Shown piece after piece: positions 11,431 to 22,689 of a stretch of DNA of 64,000 nt. Positions within the stretch are counted from its first letter, which is position 1, and every line of letters starts with the position of its first letter. This DNA comes from Cavia porcellus (taxonomy: Eukaryota; Chordata; Mammalia; Rodentia; Caviidae), in the NCBI RefSeq assembly GCF_034190915.1, contig NW_026947703.1:186001-250000 (forward strand), given 5' to 3'. A program made the position numbers and the translations under genes. The notes below the pieces were generated by a model that saw only the letters and a list, made by a program, of their open reading frames with translations, ran no database searches and was not told the origin of the DNA.

Positions 11431-12085
11431 AGACGATTTCTTTTTCTTTTTTCTTTTTTTCTTTTTCTTTTCCTTTTTCTTTTACTTATTTTAAAGATAA
11501 AAAGAAATAACAGAAAAATCAAAAAACAAACAAAACAGAAAAAAGCAACAAAAGCAAAATGACAAAAACAAAGAATAGCTATACAGGTTTGAAAAACAGG
11601 ATGATAGAAATTTAACAGCGATTGTTATATTGCATATTGTTATATTCAAAATAGTTGCTCAGTTACTAGACAGATGAATAAAACAAAACAGTAAAACTGA
11701 AGAAAACATTGGATTTCAAAAATGAGACAGAAGGAAATCCCCCACAGTTGCTATAATACATATTATTATCCTCAAATAGGTACTCATACTACCTGCAAAA
11801 TCAGTCAAACAATACAAACATTAAACTACTTTTTCTTACCTCAGTTACAATGATTGCAGCCTGACTTCCTCCAAATCGGCCCACTGCTTGTGTGTGTTGT
11901 GGGGGAGGGGGTTGCTTTTCTTGTCTCCCAGCCAGAACAGTGGGTGACCCACAGTAAGTCATGGTTTGGCTTCTTGATTCTCTTTGCATTCCCCATGATG
12001 GCAGCTCTTGGCTCATGGGAAGATACAGTTTGGCTTCTTGGTTCTCTTCTCATTCCCCTATGGCCGCTGCTCCTGGCTCATGGAA
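11431..12085 (-). mobile_element. Minus-strand L1 3'-UTR inserted in L1 ORF2
   Basis: Begins with a CT/T-rich tract (11434-11485, the reversed A-rich tail) and continues with the reversed 3'-UTR text ('aacaaacaaaacagaaaaaa' ... 'aatagttgctcagttact'). It separates two collinear pieces of L1 ORF2. The A/B duplication ends inside it, near 11708. Confidence 0.6.
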
Positions 12086-12354
12086 AGAGATGGTTTTTGA
12101 CAACTTCTATAATCAAACTATAAAGCCATTATGACATACTGGAGCCCATAGGACACAGAGAAAGCAGTCGTAAGAGAAAGGTTTATAGCAGTGGATGAGC
12201 ACATCATAAAAATTGGAGCACAAGTAAATGACCTAATAATGCATCTCACTGCACTAAAGAAAAGGATAATCCAAATCTAAAGTTAGTACAAGGAAGTAAT
12301 TTATAAAGACCAGAACAGAAATTGAGGAAATGGGGTCTTTAAAAAGTACAAAGA
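12086..12354 (+). mobile_element. L1 ORF2 fragment (continuation)
   Basis: Resumes ORF2 downstream of the endonuclease ('aggtttatagcagtggatga') and is cut again at 12354 by the HAL1-like insertion. Its next bases continue at 15819. Confidence 0.7.
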
Positions 12355-12480
12355 GACTGATGGAGAAGATTGTGGGTTGATAGGTATCAGGGCAGAGAGC
12401 CTGAGAAAAACAATTTAGATGTTAGAATTTAACACATTGGAATAGACGAGACAAAAGGAGGGGGATTCTCATGACCCAAG

Positions 12481-12501
12481 AAGAAACTGAGGAAAAAGAA
12501 A

Positions 12502-12577
<76 letters not shown>

Positions 12578-12580
12578 AAG

Positions 12581-12631
<51 letters not shown>

Positions 12632-12636
12632 AAAAA
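12481..12636 (+). repeat. (AAAG)n microsatellite inside HAL1 5'-UTR
   Basis: A long AAAG run with a short GA interruption at about 12565-12580. It lies inside the element, so it is an internal expansion rather than the element's own tail. Confidence 0.95.
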
Positions 12637-14994
12637 TGTGGACAAAAGGCTAGAACCAGTCACACTCTCACTGGAGCCAGTCCCGTGCTGTGCTGGGTAC
12701 ACGTTCGAGTCAGACAACTCACTGTCGCGCTGAAGTCATGGTAGTGGTGATATAGGGGGTTGCTGAGCCCAAGGCCCTTGGTGGGAGGATACAGTACAAG
12801 AAAGAGTGGAACCAACATGGAGAGCTGTGCTAACTCATGATGAGGGCTAGGAATTTGGTCCTGCAAAGGGAGGGACCAGCTGGATGACATATTGGAGTTG
12901 GGCAGAATGGGCCTGAACCTGGAACCACAGTGGCATCAGTCAGCGACTCCTGGCCCAAAGAGGAGAAGTGGGCTCTCCTTGGGCTGGGTCATGTCCCTGG
13001 TCAGGACACAATAGCCAGGGACCAAACTGCCCCAAACCTGTGACATCCCCACAGCACAGACTAACGTGCTGAAGGCACTCACTGGTTGACTGGCTCATAG
13101 GAGAAGGGCCAGCCCACATCATCCCTGCATGCACCTCGCAGATCCACAGTAAACTGGAGAGGGCAGCAATCCCCTAGCCAGCACACTTCAGAAAAACCAT
13201 AAGCAATACAGGAAGGGCCTGAGACCTCCACCATACACATGTCTGAATGAAACCAGAAACATGACAAGAGAAAGAAACAAGAAAAAGCCTCCAGCCACTG
13301 ACTCAAGGGAAATAAGTCCAGGAAAGGTAAATACAGAAGAGCTTGAGGGCAGCAAACATGCAATAACAGACACATCAGTGGACATAAAGAAATACCTTCG
13401 TAACCCATAGACGAACTCAAAACTGAAAATCTAATTCAAGTGAAGCAAGATATGAACTGATTAATAAAAGAAATGCTAAGCACCTCTCGAGAGTACACAG
13501 ATGGAAGAAAAGAGCAATCCAGAAAAAGGAGAGAAAGCTTTGATGAACAATATAAACAAAATCTAGAATACATGAAACAGATTTAAAGAGATTATTATGA
13601 AATTAAAAACTGCATTGAAACCTGGCAAAATTGCTTGAGAGAAACTAAAGTTAGGCTTTCAAAACTTGAAGGTAGATTTTCAATGGGAAAGGAAAGATCT
13701 TTTAAAAATAACAAGGAACCAGGAAGCAACAATACAAAGGCTAGAAGACAACAAGAGGATCTATAACTTAAGAATAAAAAAATGTGAGCAAAGAAGCAGG
13801 AGTAACTACAAATCAAATACGAAGTCTATTCACAGAAATAATTAAGGAAAACCTCCCAAGCATAGGAAAAGGAAATGATATTCAGATATATAAGGCATAC
13901 AGAACTCCAGGTAGCTACAAACCAGATCTTCACCCCAAAATATAATAATCAAGATCCTAGAAATTCATCACAAGAGCACAATATTAAAAGCAGTCAGAGA
14001 AAAGAAACCGATCACCTATAAAGGAAAATCCATCAAAATCATGACAGACACAAACTATCAAATCAAGAAGAGCTTGGAATGAAGTATTCCAAGCCCTGAA
14101 AGAAAGTAACCTCCAACCCAGACTGATGTACCCTGAAAAACTCTCTCTCAAAGTTAATGGAGAAACAAGATGTTTCTATGACAAAGAAGAATGTTTAGAG
14201 TTCGTGACCACCAATCCAACCCTACAAAAACATTGAAGGACATTCTAGAGAGAGAGAAAAATCACCAGGATTCCAACAACAGTTGCAGAGATGCCTCGAT
14301 GAATGGGGCAGACAGTGGAATGAAGGAGAAATGTGGAAAGCCAACAGCAGAAAGATAGCATAGCAGAGAGGAGGCAGAGAAGACTGGCTATAATCTCTAA
14401 CCCAGACGGCCTTGATACACTAACAAAAAGAAACACAGGCAGAGTAGATCAAGAGATAGGGTCCATAAGATGCTCTGAATAGGAAATACAATCGAGGGTA
14501 ATTTAACCAAAAGTCAAAGATGAGAAAACAATGCTTTATGTGACAGGGACCCAGAGAGAAATAGGGACAGCTCATCCAGCAGCTGCAGATAGGTTGGAAA
14601 GTCATGACACTTTTGTGCAGTGGAGAACTACTCAGCTATAAGGAAGGAAAACCTAGAGACTTTGGTATGCAAAGGAATACAGCTCAAATCAAGCTCTGGG
14701 TTAAAAAGGTTTAGAACCACTTACGTAGAGAGCAGGTTGCCCCCTAATTTAAAAACTAAAGGAGTTAGTGGGACCCAAAATGTACAAAGCAACCTGAGAA
14801 AGAGAAATGGTAAGAGTTGTCTAAAAAATGAAGGCAGAGGACATTGTTATAGAGTATCAAGATTTAAAAGCCACAGTATTCTTATCATTCTGTTTAGTTT
14901 GGTTTTATTCTGGTCCAGTCTGTCTACTCATACTAGATTTGAGGGCACATTCAGCTATCCCAAAAATAGCAGGATACACTACGGCAAATATCCT

Positions 14995-15103
14995 ATGTGG
15001 TTTTTTTTTCTCTTTCCTTTTCATTGGTACCAGGGATTGAACTCACATCCACGTGCTTGCAAGGCAAGTGCTTATGCCGCTGAGCTAAATCTCCAGCCCC
15101 TCT
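14995..15103 (-). mobile_element. ID SINE, reverse, nested in HAL1 copy H1
   Basis: The reverse ID ('accagggattgaactcacat' ... 'gagctaaatctccagcccc') with T-rich tail is flanked by a perfect 12-bp repeat 'ggcaaatatcct' at 14983-14994 and 15104-15115. Inserted after H1. Confidence 0.9.
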
Positions 15104-15818
15104 GGCAAATATCCTGAATTTCCTATTAACTTAACCTGAAGCCCTGTATTACTTACACAGTCTTACTATGACTGATCTTATTTGAATCTGGCTTGTTAGA
15201 TTGCTGTTTTTTCTTGACTGATTTTATTTGTATTTATCATGCATGATACTATCAGTCTAAGAGCAGAGGCAACTAATGTGAAGCAAAAACAAGAGACATC
15301 ATAGTACCTCCTGTAGATCACCTAGTATTGTGGTTTTATGTCTTTTTCATTTCTTCTTTTTCTAGGAATTTGTTTTCTTGTCTTGTTTTGATTTGTTTTT
15401 CCCTCTAATATAGAAAAGATAGATATACATGTAGAGATTCATACATGTGTAGAACTTCTAAACAGTTTACCAGAATAGATTATATAATGCACAATGTAAT
15501 GAACAGATACTCTGAAGAAAGAGAGACACTAAGATACCCAGTGCTAATTCTGTAGCATCATGATATAAAATGTAGCAATACTATTATTCTCTATCCAGAG
15601 TGATATTAATCTGTTTTCTTTTGTTTAAGGTCAACATACATAAAGATATGGACAACTATTTGGAAGAAAGCAAGACACAATACAAAAGACAGTGAAAATC
15701 TCCAGTGGTCTTGCTTTGAAATCTGTGTTTCTGAAATTGTTTTCTTATTATCTGTTTTGTTCTGTTTTGTTATGTTTGATTTTACCCTTGAAATTTAAAA
15801 AATAAAAAAGTACAAAGA

Positions 15819-16140
15819 ATCAATAAGTCAAAGTTTTGGCTCCTTAAAAGAATTTTAAAATATGCAAATCCCTAAACAGTCTTTGCAAAATAAGAAAAGA
15901 CCCAAAGCTATGCCTTTAGAAGTGAAAAAGAATCACAAGGGGTTCTACCAAAATCCAGAAGATCACAGGTAACTACTTTAATGACCAGTATTCTAATAAA
16001 ATAGAAAATTCATAAGATTGGGCAGATTCTTAGATAAACATGTATCTAGATATATATGAATTAAGAAGTTATAGTGTTTTGTTAGTTATAGTGTTATAGT
16101 GTTATTCTGTTTTGTCTTGTAATAAAAATTACCTAAAAAA
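15819..16140 (+). mobile_element. L1 ORF2 fragment (continuation)
   Basis: Resumes the L1 split by H1 ('ttttggctccttaaaagaat' corresponds to the 'W-F-F' segment preceding reverse transcriptase). It degrades into 'agttatagtgtt' repeats and an A-rich end at about 16130. Confidence 0.7.
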
Positions 16141-16710
16141 TTATCTCAGTTGCAATACATTCCTATTTTACTGATACAAGAAAGACTATTAAGCATTCAA
16201 CACAAGGGGTGGACAGAGCCTTAGCAGCCACGGTGGTAGATCACTACACTAACATTCCTCAATGAGTCATACTCCCTGTATCCACATCCCATTGTACCTT
16301 TTTTTCTCTTCCTGTTAAGAGATGGCATCTGGTTCTTCACACACTTGACTTTAGATTGGGCTGGACGTTTGTAAAATGAATAGCTTGATTTGACTGATAA
16401 GGGACAGTAAAAATGAGACAACATGAGATCAGATACTTGGTCCCATTAGGCCTGTGGTTCCTGCTCTTCCCCATTCAGCCACCAGAGACCATGATGCTGT
16501 GAAGAAACCCTGTTGAGTCTAATAAATAAGAAGGTGATGCCACCCGGGCCAGGGCCGTGGAGCCCCAGCCACAGACAGCCCTGTGTGAAGCCCATCCTGG
16601 GACAGCCCCCTATTTAGCCATTCATGTAACTGCAAGATGCCCTCTGAGTGTTCCCAGCAGGCAACAGCAGAGACTCACACTGCCAACCCCCGAATCACCA
16701 AGAATAGTCA
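16141..16710. mobile_element. MLT1-like (ERVL-MaLR) LTR remnant
   Basis: Text such as 'gagaccatgatgctgtgaag' followed by aaaccctgttgag, 'gacagccccctatttagcca' and 'gtgttcccagcaggcaacag' is typical of old MaLR LTRs. Boundaries are approximate and no internal region is seen. Confidence 0.45.
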
Positions 16711-17390
16711 CTGTGGTGGTTTAATTTTATTTGGGTGGCTTTTCTGAAGCAAGAAATCACTAACATACCTCCCAAGAGATTCCAAGCCAAATTCTGAGGG
16801 TCTTGACTATTCAGAAAACTGCTCTTGTTGGAAAAAATCAAAGTACTTAGCATCACTCTAATTTGCCAAATATATTAAATATTTTAAAGTGAACTAGTAA
16901 TTCATAGAATAAATCATAAAATGATTGTTTTATACTTGGCAAAGAACTTTTAAAGTGAAATGATGGTTACCTTGAAATATAAATTCTTTAGTTCAATGTA
17001 AATACATCAGTAAAAAGAAAAAAACAAATACGTATGAATAGACAATGTTGTAGTCACAGATTGCAAGGAAAACAAGACAATACAGGAAACATGATTTATA
17101 GCATTATTTATAATGGTCACCCAATGAGTCAAATAAAAAGTGTAGGAAGACCCAAAGAATCCAGCTGAGGGCCAAAATCCAACGGCAATATCCTGTATGA
17201 GTTTAGACGAAAACCTAAAGAGCATCACAATGCCTCCCACAAGTACAACAGAAGGGCTAGAGCCCAGGAGAATATCTCATGCAAGACTGTACACGGATCT
17301 GGCCTAGGAAGGCCCTAAGGTCAGTGGTACAAGCTAGAAAGACTTTCCTAGCAGAATAAAGGATCTGTGCCAGTATGCTGATGGCTCTGC
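16711..17390. other. No recognised gene
   Basis: AT-rich then more balanced DNA. No exon or clear repeat family is recognised. Confidence 0.45.
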
Positions 17391-17396
17391 ACTGGA

Positions 17397-17712
17397 TCCA
17401 AGAAACAACACTCAACAGTAAGAACCAGAGCTCCCCCAAAAAGTACCATAGCCATCCTCAGCCTCAATGAGATCTTGAGCTCCTCCAAAGTTGTAAACAG
17501 CTGAGTTCATATCAGGAAACCAGCATGCCAAGCTTCTCCAGAAGATTAAACAGTACACCATCTTCCCTTCTAGAGCCAAGAAGCAATGCTTAAAATAAGG
17601 ACCAGAGCTCCATCAAAGAGAACCGCAGCCATTCTTAAAACAACAAGGTTTCAAGCTCCTCTGATAATTCCATATCAGGAAAGTTCAACAAGCTCCTCCA
17701 GGAGAACCCACA
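17397..17712 (+). repeat. Imperfect tandem pair, ~170-bp unit
   Basis: Unit 1 (about 17397-17550) and unit 2 (about 17575-17712) share an ordered set of strings: 'ccaagaa' + 'caac/caatgct', 'gaaccagagctc' / 'ggaccagagctc', 'gcagccatt'-type, 'gagctcctc', 'catatcaggaa' and 'gctcctccagga'. Possibly part of an old LTR; family not identified. Confidence 0.6.
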
Positions 17713-18135
17713 ACAACAGGAAAACCAACAGCACCAAACAACACCAACAATAAACTCTTCCTCTCCACTTCTCATTTTTGTCTTGGCGATAATCCTCAGG
17801 TGGACCATCCATGTTTAGCACTACACTGATTCAGTTCAGCTAGTATTACAAGATAACCACCAGTTACCAGTCCATCACAGGTATAAAGCAATGCCATTAG
17901 TAAAAACTAAAGATTCATATTCTAATAAAAGCACTGGCTCTTTTATAAGGATTTTTTGCTAGAGAATAAAGGAAATCTTGGTTTAATGTCTTCTGGGTCC
18001 CTGCTCTATTACAAGAAAATGTACAAAAGATATACATATGTACAACAGGCCAATAATTAATAATCCTGACAAGTCACATAAAAATAAATACAAAAGTGTC
18101 TAGATCTAAGTCCCTTTCATCATATATTTTACAAG
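17713..18135. other. No recognised gene
   Basis: No exon or repeat family could be assigned. Confidence 0.4.
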
Positions 18136-18137
18136 TC

Positions 18138-18260
18138 AGAAGCCAAGTGTGGGGGTTTAGGCTTGTAATCCCAGCACTGAGGAGGCCAAGGGAGAAAGGT
18201 GGGGAGCTAAAGGGAATCTGGACTACAACAGTGGTAACCTGACTCAAAAAAGCCCAACAA
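18138..18260 (+). mobile_element. Diverged B1 SINE
   Basis: 'ggcttgtaatcccagcactg', 'aggaggccaagggag' and a terminal 'aacctgactcaaaaaag' mark an old B1. Confidence 0.65.
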
Positions 18261-19025
18261 ACACAACCTGTATGTAGGGGAATGTAGGGGAAAAAACAGG
18301 AAGGTAAAATAAATGTGGTTATTAAATTTTAATTAGGTTCCCTTGTATCAAATTAAATTGATTGATGAATTTCATATACAGATCTATCTGTTCTCTGATT
18401 CTTGCTATAGTATAAAATAAAAATGTAAACATGGCATCAGGGTAAGCATAACCAAGACTTTGAGTTTGGATTTCTAAAAGACAAGACTAAATAAAATCAC
18501 CTAGAAAGAGAGATTCCCTGTGGCTTAATAGAGAAGGAGCCACGTTGGAGTTCATCAGAGAAAATCAGTTAAACATACAGGTAATAGGAGTAAAGCTAGA
18601 GACATATGATTTGATGCCAAAATCAGTCTAAACTAAGACACTTGTAGATCAAGCAAAACATAGACACGGATTTACAGAACAGCAACCCAGCTCACGGGAC
18701 TGCCTGCATGCTGAACAAGATTCACTGTACTGTGACATCTCCAAGAAACAGAAGGATTGCAAAAGTGTGGCTAACAAGCCAGACAGATTTAGGACATATG
18801 CACTTTGCCTCTTATGGCTTCCTCCAAAGAGATGACACAGCAGCCTAGGAGCAAATCTTGCCCACACTGCTCCCTCCCCAAAGAGTCATCAGCATTTTAT
18901 TTTGTTCATGCAACCTAGCTAATGAAATCCCTAGTGACATGTCTAAAGTCCATAGCAGAGATGACCCTTCCTGCCCTGTATTAATGATAGGGATGCAGAC
19001 ATGAAGGATTTAAACAGCTATGACA
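18261..19025. other. No recognised gene
   Basis: No exon or repeat is recognised. The right end merges with the 5'-UTR of the next element and the boundary is not sharp. Confidence 0.4.
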
Positions 19026-19644
19026 TTCCTCATGTGGTAAAGGAGACTGAAGCAGACTGAGAAGTCTTGGGCTGCCTATGAAGCACTGGCAGAAGCACTG
19101 AGTCAATAAGGGACCAAGCATCAACTTGGTGACAGCATAGTGCCAGCAGTAGGGGCAAAGATACTGAGCACAACAGCAAATCCCTTACAAACTGGAACCA
19201 GTCACTTGAGAGAATTAGAGCACCTTGCACCCTGCCACAGAAACAAGTGAGAGGCTGACACTCCCCCAGCAGCAGAGGAGACCAAAACGGGGCCAGCTGT
19301 CTCTCCAGTGATGGCAGTGGCAGAGGGCACAGGGCACCCAACCCACCCCACGCTTCGCTGCAACAAGCAGCACTGGAAGACAGAAATGCACCAGAGGAAG
19401 TGGAGCTGCAAAGGCTGGTCCAGCCCGGAGGAGTCAACTATCACACTGGTAGCAGCTTCAAGCTGCCTCTGTCAGAGGGCACCACAGCACCGGAGAGACA
19501 GATGCAGAGGCAAACAGGTATTTTTGGCTTTTATGTCTTTACCTTTATTCTTGTTCTGATCTATTTCTCTTCTTTATCTCTTTCCTCAACTATCTTTCTG
19601 AATTTTGTGATATTTTCCTGTGAGTGAACATGAAACCAGCCTTT

Positions 19645-19814
19645 GTGTATGTGCGTGTGTGTGTGTGTGGGTTTTTGAGACGGGGTCTCGCTATGCAGTT
19701 CAGGCTGGCCTTGAGCTCCCTTTGTAGCCCAGGCCAGTCTCAAACTCGAAATGATACTCCGACCTCAGCCTCCCGAGTGCTGGAATTACAGGCGTGAGCC
19801 ACCATGCCAGGCTC
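19645..19814 (-). mobile_element. B1 SINE, reverse, nested in H2
   Basis: A reverse B1 ('gagacggggtctcgctatgc' ... 'ccgagtgctggaattacagg') whose tail is a GT repeat, with two related 'aggctggcc/aggccagtct' blocks from the internal duplication. Flanked by near-matching 13-mers gaaaccagccttt (19632-19644) and gaaactagtcttt (19815-19827). Confidence 0.85.
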
Positions 19815-21210
19815 GAAACTAGTCTTTCTAATCTGCTTTGATAATACTCTGCTATCTCCTTCATCCGCTTTCTCCTGTTTCCCAAACACTGAATGATCAT
19901 CTTTTGTCCTCAGCATTCTGCCATGTTTCTCTTCATTTATCTCTGTTTTATCCCCTATCCTCTTAAGTTGGTCTACCATAGTGTAAAATCACTCTGCTAA
20001 GGGAAATTCATTGCATAAAAGTTCTTTGTTTATGTTGGATTTTGTTATATAAGTGTAGATCTTGTCGCTTAGGCTGTGCTTGATGCTATTGTTATACCTA
20101 GTTGTACTATATTAGCCAGGATGTCATACCTGTTGTGTTCAGTTCTTCCCCCTTGCATGACAACACTGTGCCTGTCTGGAGTCATAAGCATCACCAGAGT
20201 CCAATACCAACGGACTGGGTGCTAAACCAAATAGAAAGCAACAACTCAAACTTAATAAACTGGGAAGGTAGGCCTTGGCACAGACACAAACTCCAAGAAC
20301 CACCTACACATAGAACACATTTCTGAGGAATAGACATTCCCCTTAGGAAAGCGTCGACATCCATGATAAAGCTATCTCTCTAAGAAACTTACAAGCAACA
20401 ACACAGAAAACAAAATAAAATCATAGAAAATGACAAGACACAGAAGCAAAATGCAACTTCAGACCACCAGCACACCAAGGTAAAATTCAGGGCAAAGAGA
20501 GGAAATCAGAAGCCACCACCTGAATTCTCCGCAATGACACCAGCAGAGGTTAAAAAAATGCATGATACTATAGAGGAAATTGGAGAAGAAATAACTTCCC
20601 GGGTTTAAAAAAAACAAATAACAATAAAGATGTACCTGCTCAGCAAACATAAAACACAGATGTTTTAAACAATAGAAAAACAAAATAAAACAATGGAAAC
20701 TATGAACACCTTTTGTAGGAAAGAAATAGAATCCATGAAACAGATTCAAACTGATAGTTGTGAGGTTAAATTTTTCATCAAAAGTTTACAAAACTGACTG
20801 AATGAAAATGAAGGCAGACAATCAGACTTAGAAGACAAAATCCGAATTAGTAATCACAAAACAAAAACTCTCTTAAAAATATAAAGAAACTATGAAAAAA
20901 CAAGTCAACAGTTGCAAGATGGTGCAAAGAAGAACAACATAAGAATGACCAAAGTCAATCAAAAAGCAAGAGTCAGCACAAATGACAAAAAATAACCTGG
21001 TCACAGAAGTTTTGGCAAATAACTTTCCAATATAAAACAAAATAGACATGTACATAAATGAGACATATAGAATTCCATTAGTCATGATAAAAAATTAATC
21101 AAATATAATAATCAACATTCAGAAATTCAGAACAAGAACAGAATATTAAAAGGTGTTAGAGAGAAAGAAACCAATCAAATATAAAGGAAAACCTATTAGA
21201 ATCACAGCAG

Positions 21211-21297
21211 ATGGGGCTGGGGATTTAGCTCAGTGGCATAAGTACCTGCCTGGCAAGAACAAGGTCATGAGTTTGATGGCTGGTATAAAAAAAAAGA
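21211..21297 (+). mobile_element. ID SINE nested in H2
   Basis: A complete ID with A-rich tail, flanked by a perfect 13-bp repeat 'agaatcacagcag' at 21198-21210 and 21298-21310. A young-looking insertion into the ORF1 remnant. Confidence 0.93.
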
Positions 21298-22689
21298 AGA
21301 ATCACAGCAGACTTCTCCACATAAAGCCTTAAGTGAAGGAGAACTTGAAGTATTTCAAGTCCCATAGGAAAGCAAGTTCCAACTCAGATTTATGTACCCT
21401 GCAAAACTATCTTTCAAAATCAATGGAGAAATAAGATACTTTTGTGTCAAAGAACAACTGAAGACATTTATGGAACAAAACCAGCCCTCCAAAATATTCT
21501 GAAGGATATTTTAGAAAAACATAAAGAAAAAAAAACCACAATTCTGAAAACACCAACAGAAAAAAGTGCAAGACAAGCATTAAATAGAGTTGAAAGCCGG
21601 ACAAACTACAGGAAAATAAAAAGAAAAGCATGTCAATATAAATCAGTTAAAACATCAATGTAAAAGGTCCCAATTCACTACTCAAAAGAAACAGACTACC
21701 AGAATGGGTCAAGATCCAACAATATTTGGCATGCAAGAAACACACTTAACTCGAAAAGAAATTCATAGACTGAAACTAAAAATGCTAGAAAACAATATTT
21801 CATGTGATGGGAACCTGGGAAAAAAGCAGTGGTAGCTATTCTATTTGAAGAGAATGTGAACTTTAAGCCAAGACTAATCAACAGACACCCAAAAGGTCAC
21901 TACATACCTTTTAAGGGAAAACTCCAAGATGAGTCAGCACCACTCACCGACCAGGGGAGAGAAAACAAAGGACACATCAGCAAGAAAACCCAGTTTGGGA
22001 AGCAGAACATGCATGGCGCTCTGTCTGACTGGGACAACCAAACCCCAGCCCCTTCCAGTGCACAGGCTGGAAAACAAAAATTACCATCCCACAAGCCTCC
22101 CCTCCCCTGCTGTAAGCAACCAGCTTATCCAGAAAAACACAGGCTGTGATGATAGCTATGGAGGTAAAATGCAATTACATGCCTGTGGTGCTTTGGTGTT
22201 TCACTAACATTGCAGGTCTATGGCCAGTGGCATGATCAATGGTTCAGAGGATGGCGGTGCAGTGTGGCATCTAAGGAAAATCTCCTTCTGAGGGTTGTAA
22301 CCATTCTTGATTCCCTATGGTCTTGTTTTGAAGTTCTGTATCATTTCCATTGTTTTGTTGGACTGGGTTTTGTTTTTTTGTTTTGATTAATTATGTCAAA
22401 TCCAATAGCAGGCACAACTATTTCACAGACAGGACATGCATTATGGTAGCAATTTTGGATTTACTATTGTCTTGTTTTGAAGTCCTTTATTGCATTCATT
22501 TCCTTGTTTTTATTGTTTCTATTCTATTCTGTTCTGTTTCACTTTTACATTGTCTAAAGTTATCTGCAGCTATTTTGAAGACATCAAAAGGCATTAGGGT
22601 AATTATCATTGATTTCATAGTGTTTTAGGCCTGTATCTCTTACACTGGTAGGTTTTGATTGGTTTTATTCTGCTTTATCTTCTTCAAAA

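Larger units (their letters stand above)
5975..11708 (+). repeat. Segmental duplication copy A (pairs with 22680-28137)
   Basis: Collinear with copy B at 22680-28137 over a whole mosaic: the L1 ORF2 remnant, L1 3'-UTR, reverse ID, minus-strand L1 3'-UTR, L1 endonuclease fragment and pyrimidine tract. Copy A is longer mainly because of a 274-bp insertion at 10191-10464. By eye the two are clearly more diverged than the outer duplication. Similarity stops near 11708/28137 and near 5978/22683. Confidence 0.9.
12355..15804 (+). mobile_element. HAL1-like half-LINE, copy H1 (apparently full length)
   Basis: Bounded by a perfect 14-bp target-site duplication 'aaaaagtacaaaga' at 12341-12354 and 15805-15818, nested in an older L1. 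Order: 5'-UTR (12355 to about 13300, with an (AAAG)n expansion), ORF1 remnant (about 13330-14235, coiled-coil-like then the RNA-binding half), about 200 nt of the N-terminal end of ORF2, an abrupt jump to the ORF2 C-terminal motif at about 14615 ('cagtggagaactactcagct'), and a long 3'-UTR ending 'gaaatttaaaaaataaaa'. Most of the endonuclease and all reverse transcriptase are missing. ORF1 is interrupted by stops. A later ID insertion sits at 14995-15103. Confidence 0.8.
19030..22688 (+). mobile_element. HAL1-like half-LINE, copy H2
   Basis: A GC-richer 5'-UTR (about 19030-20200) is followed by an ORF1 remnant (about 20480-21660). Then comes an N-terminal endonuclease stretch of ORF2 (about 21665-21925, e.g. 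'gtcaagatccaacaatattt', 'gtggtagctattctatttga') and a direct jump into the 3'-UTR (about 21990-22688). It keeps slightly more ORF2 than H1 or H4 but likewise lacks reverse transcriptase. Interrupted by a B1 (19645-19814) and an ID (21211-21297). The 5' boundary is uncertain and no target-site duplication was found. Confidence 0.65.

Noticed and set aside
12481..12653. Long K/E/R-rich and mirror F/S/L-rich open frames over (AAAG)n
   Set aside because: They are produced by the 4-bp microsatellite, which keeps frames open on both strands. The same holds for 29710-30050, and for 2998-3228 over the GA tract.
13000..14240. Intact ORF1 in HAL1 H1
   Set aside because: Stops interrupt the frame; only remnants of ORF1 text are readable.
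17397..17712. CRISPR-like or satellite array
   Set aside because: There are only two imperfect units of about 170 bp, in a mammalian genome; no short regular repeats with spacers.
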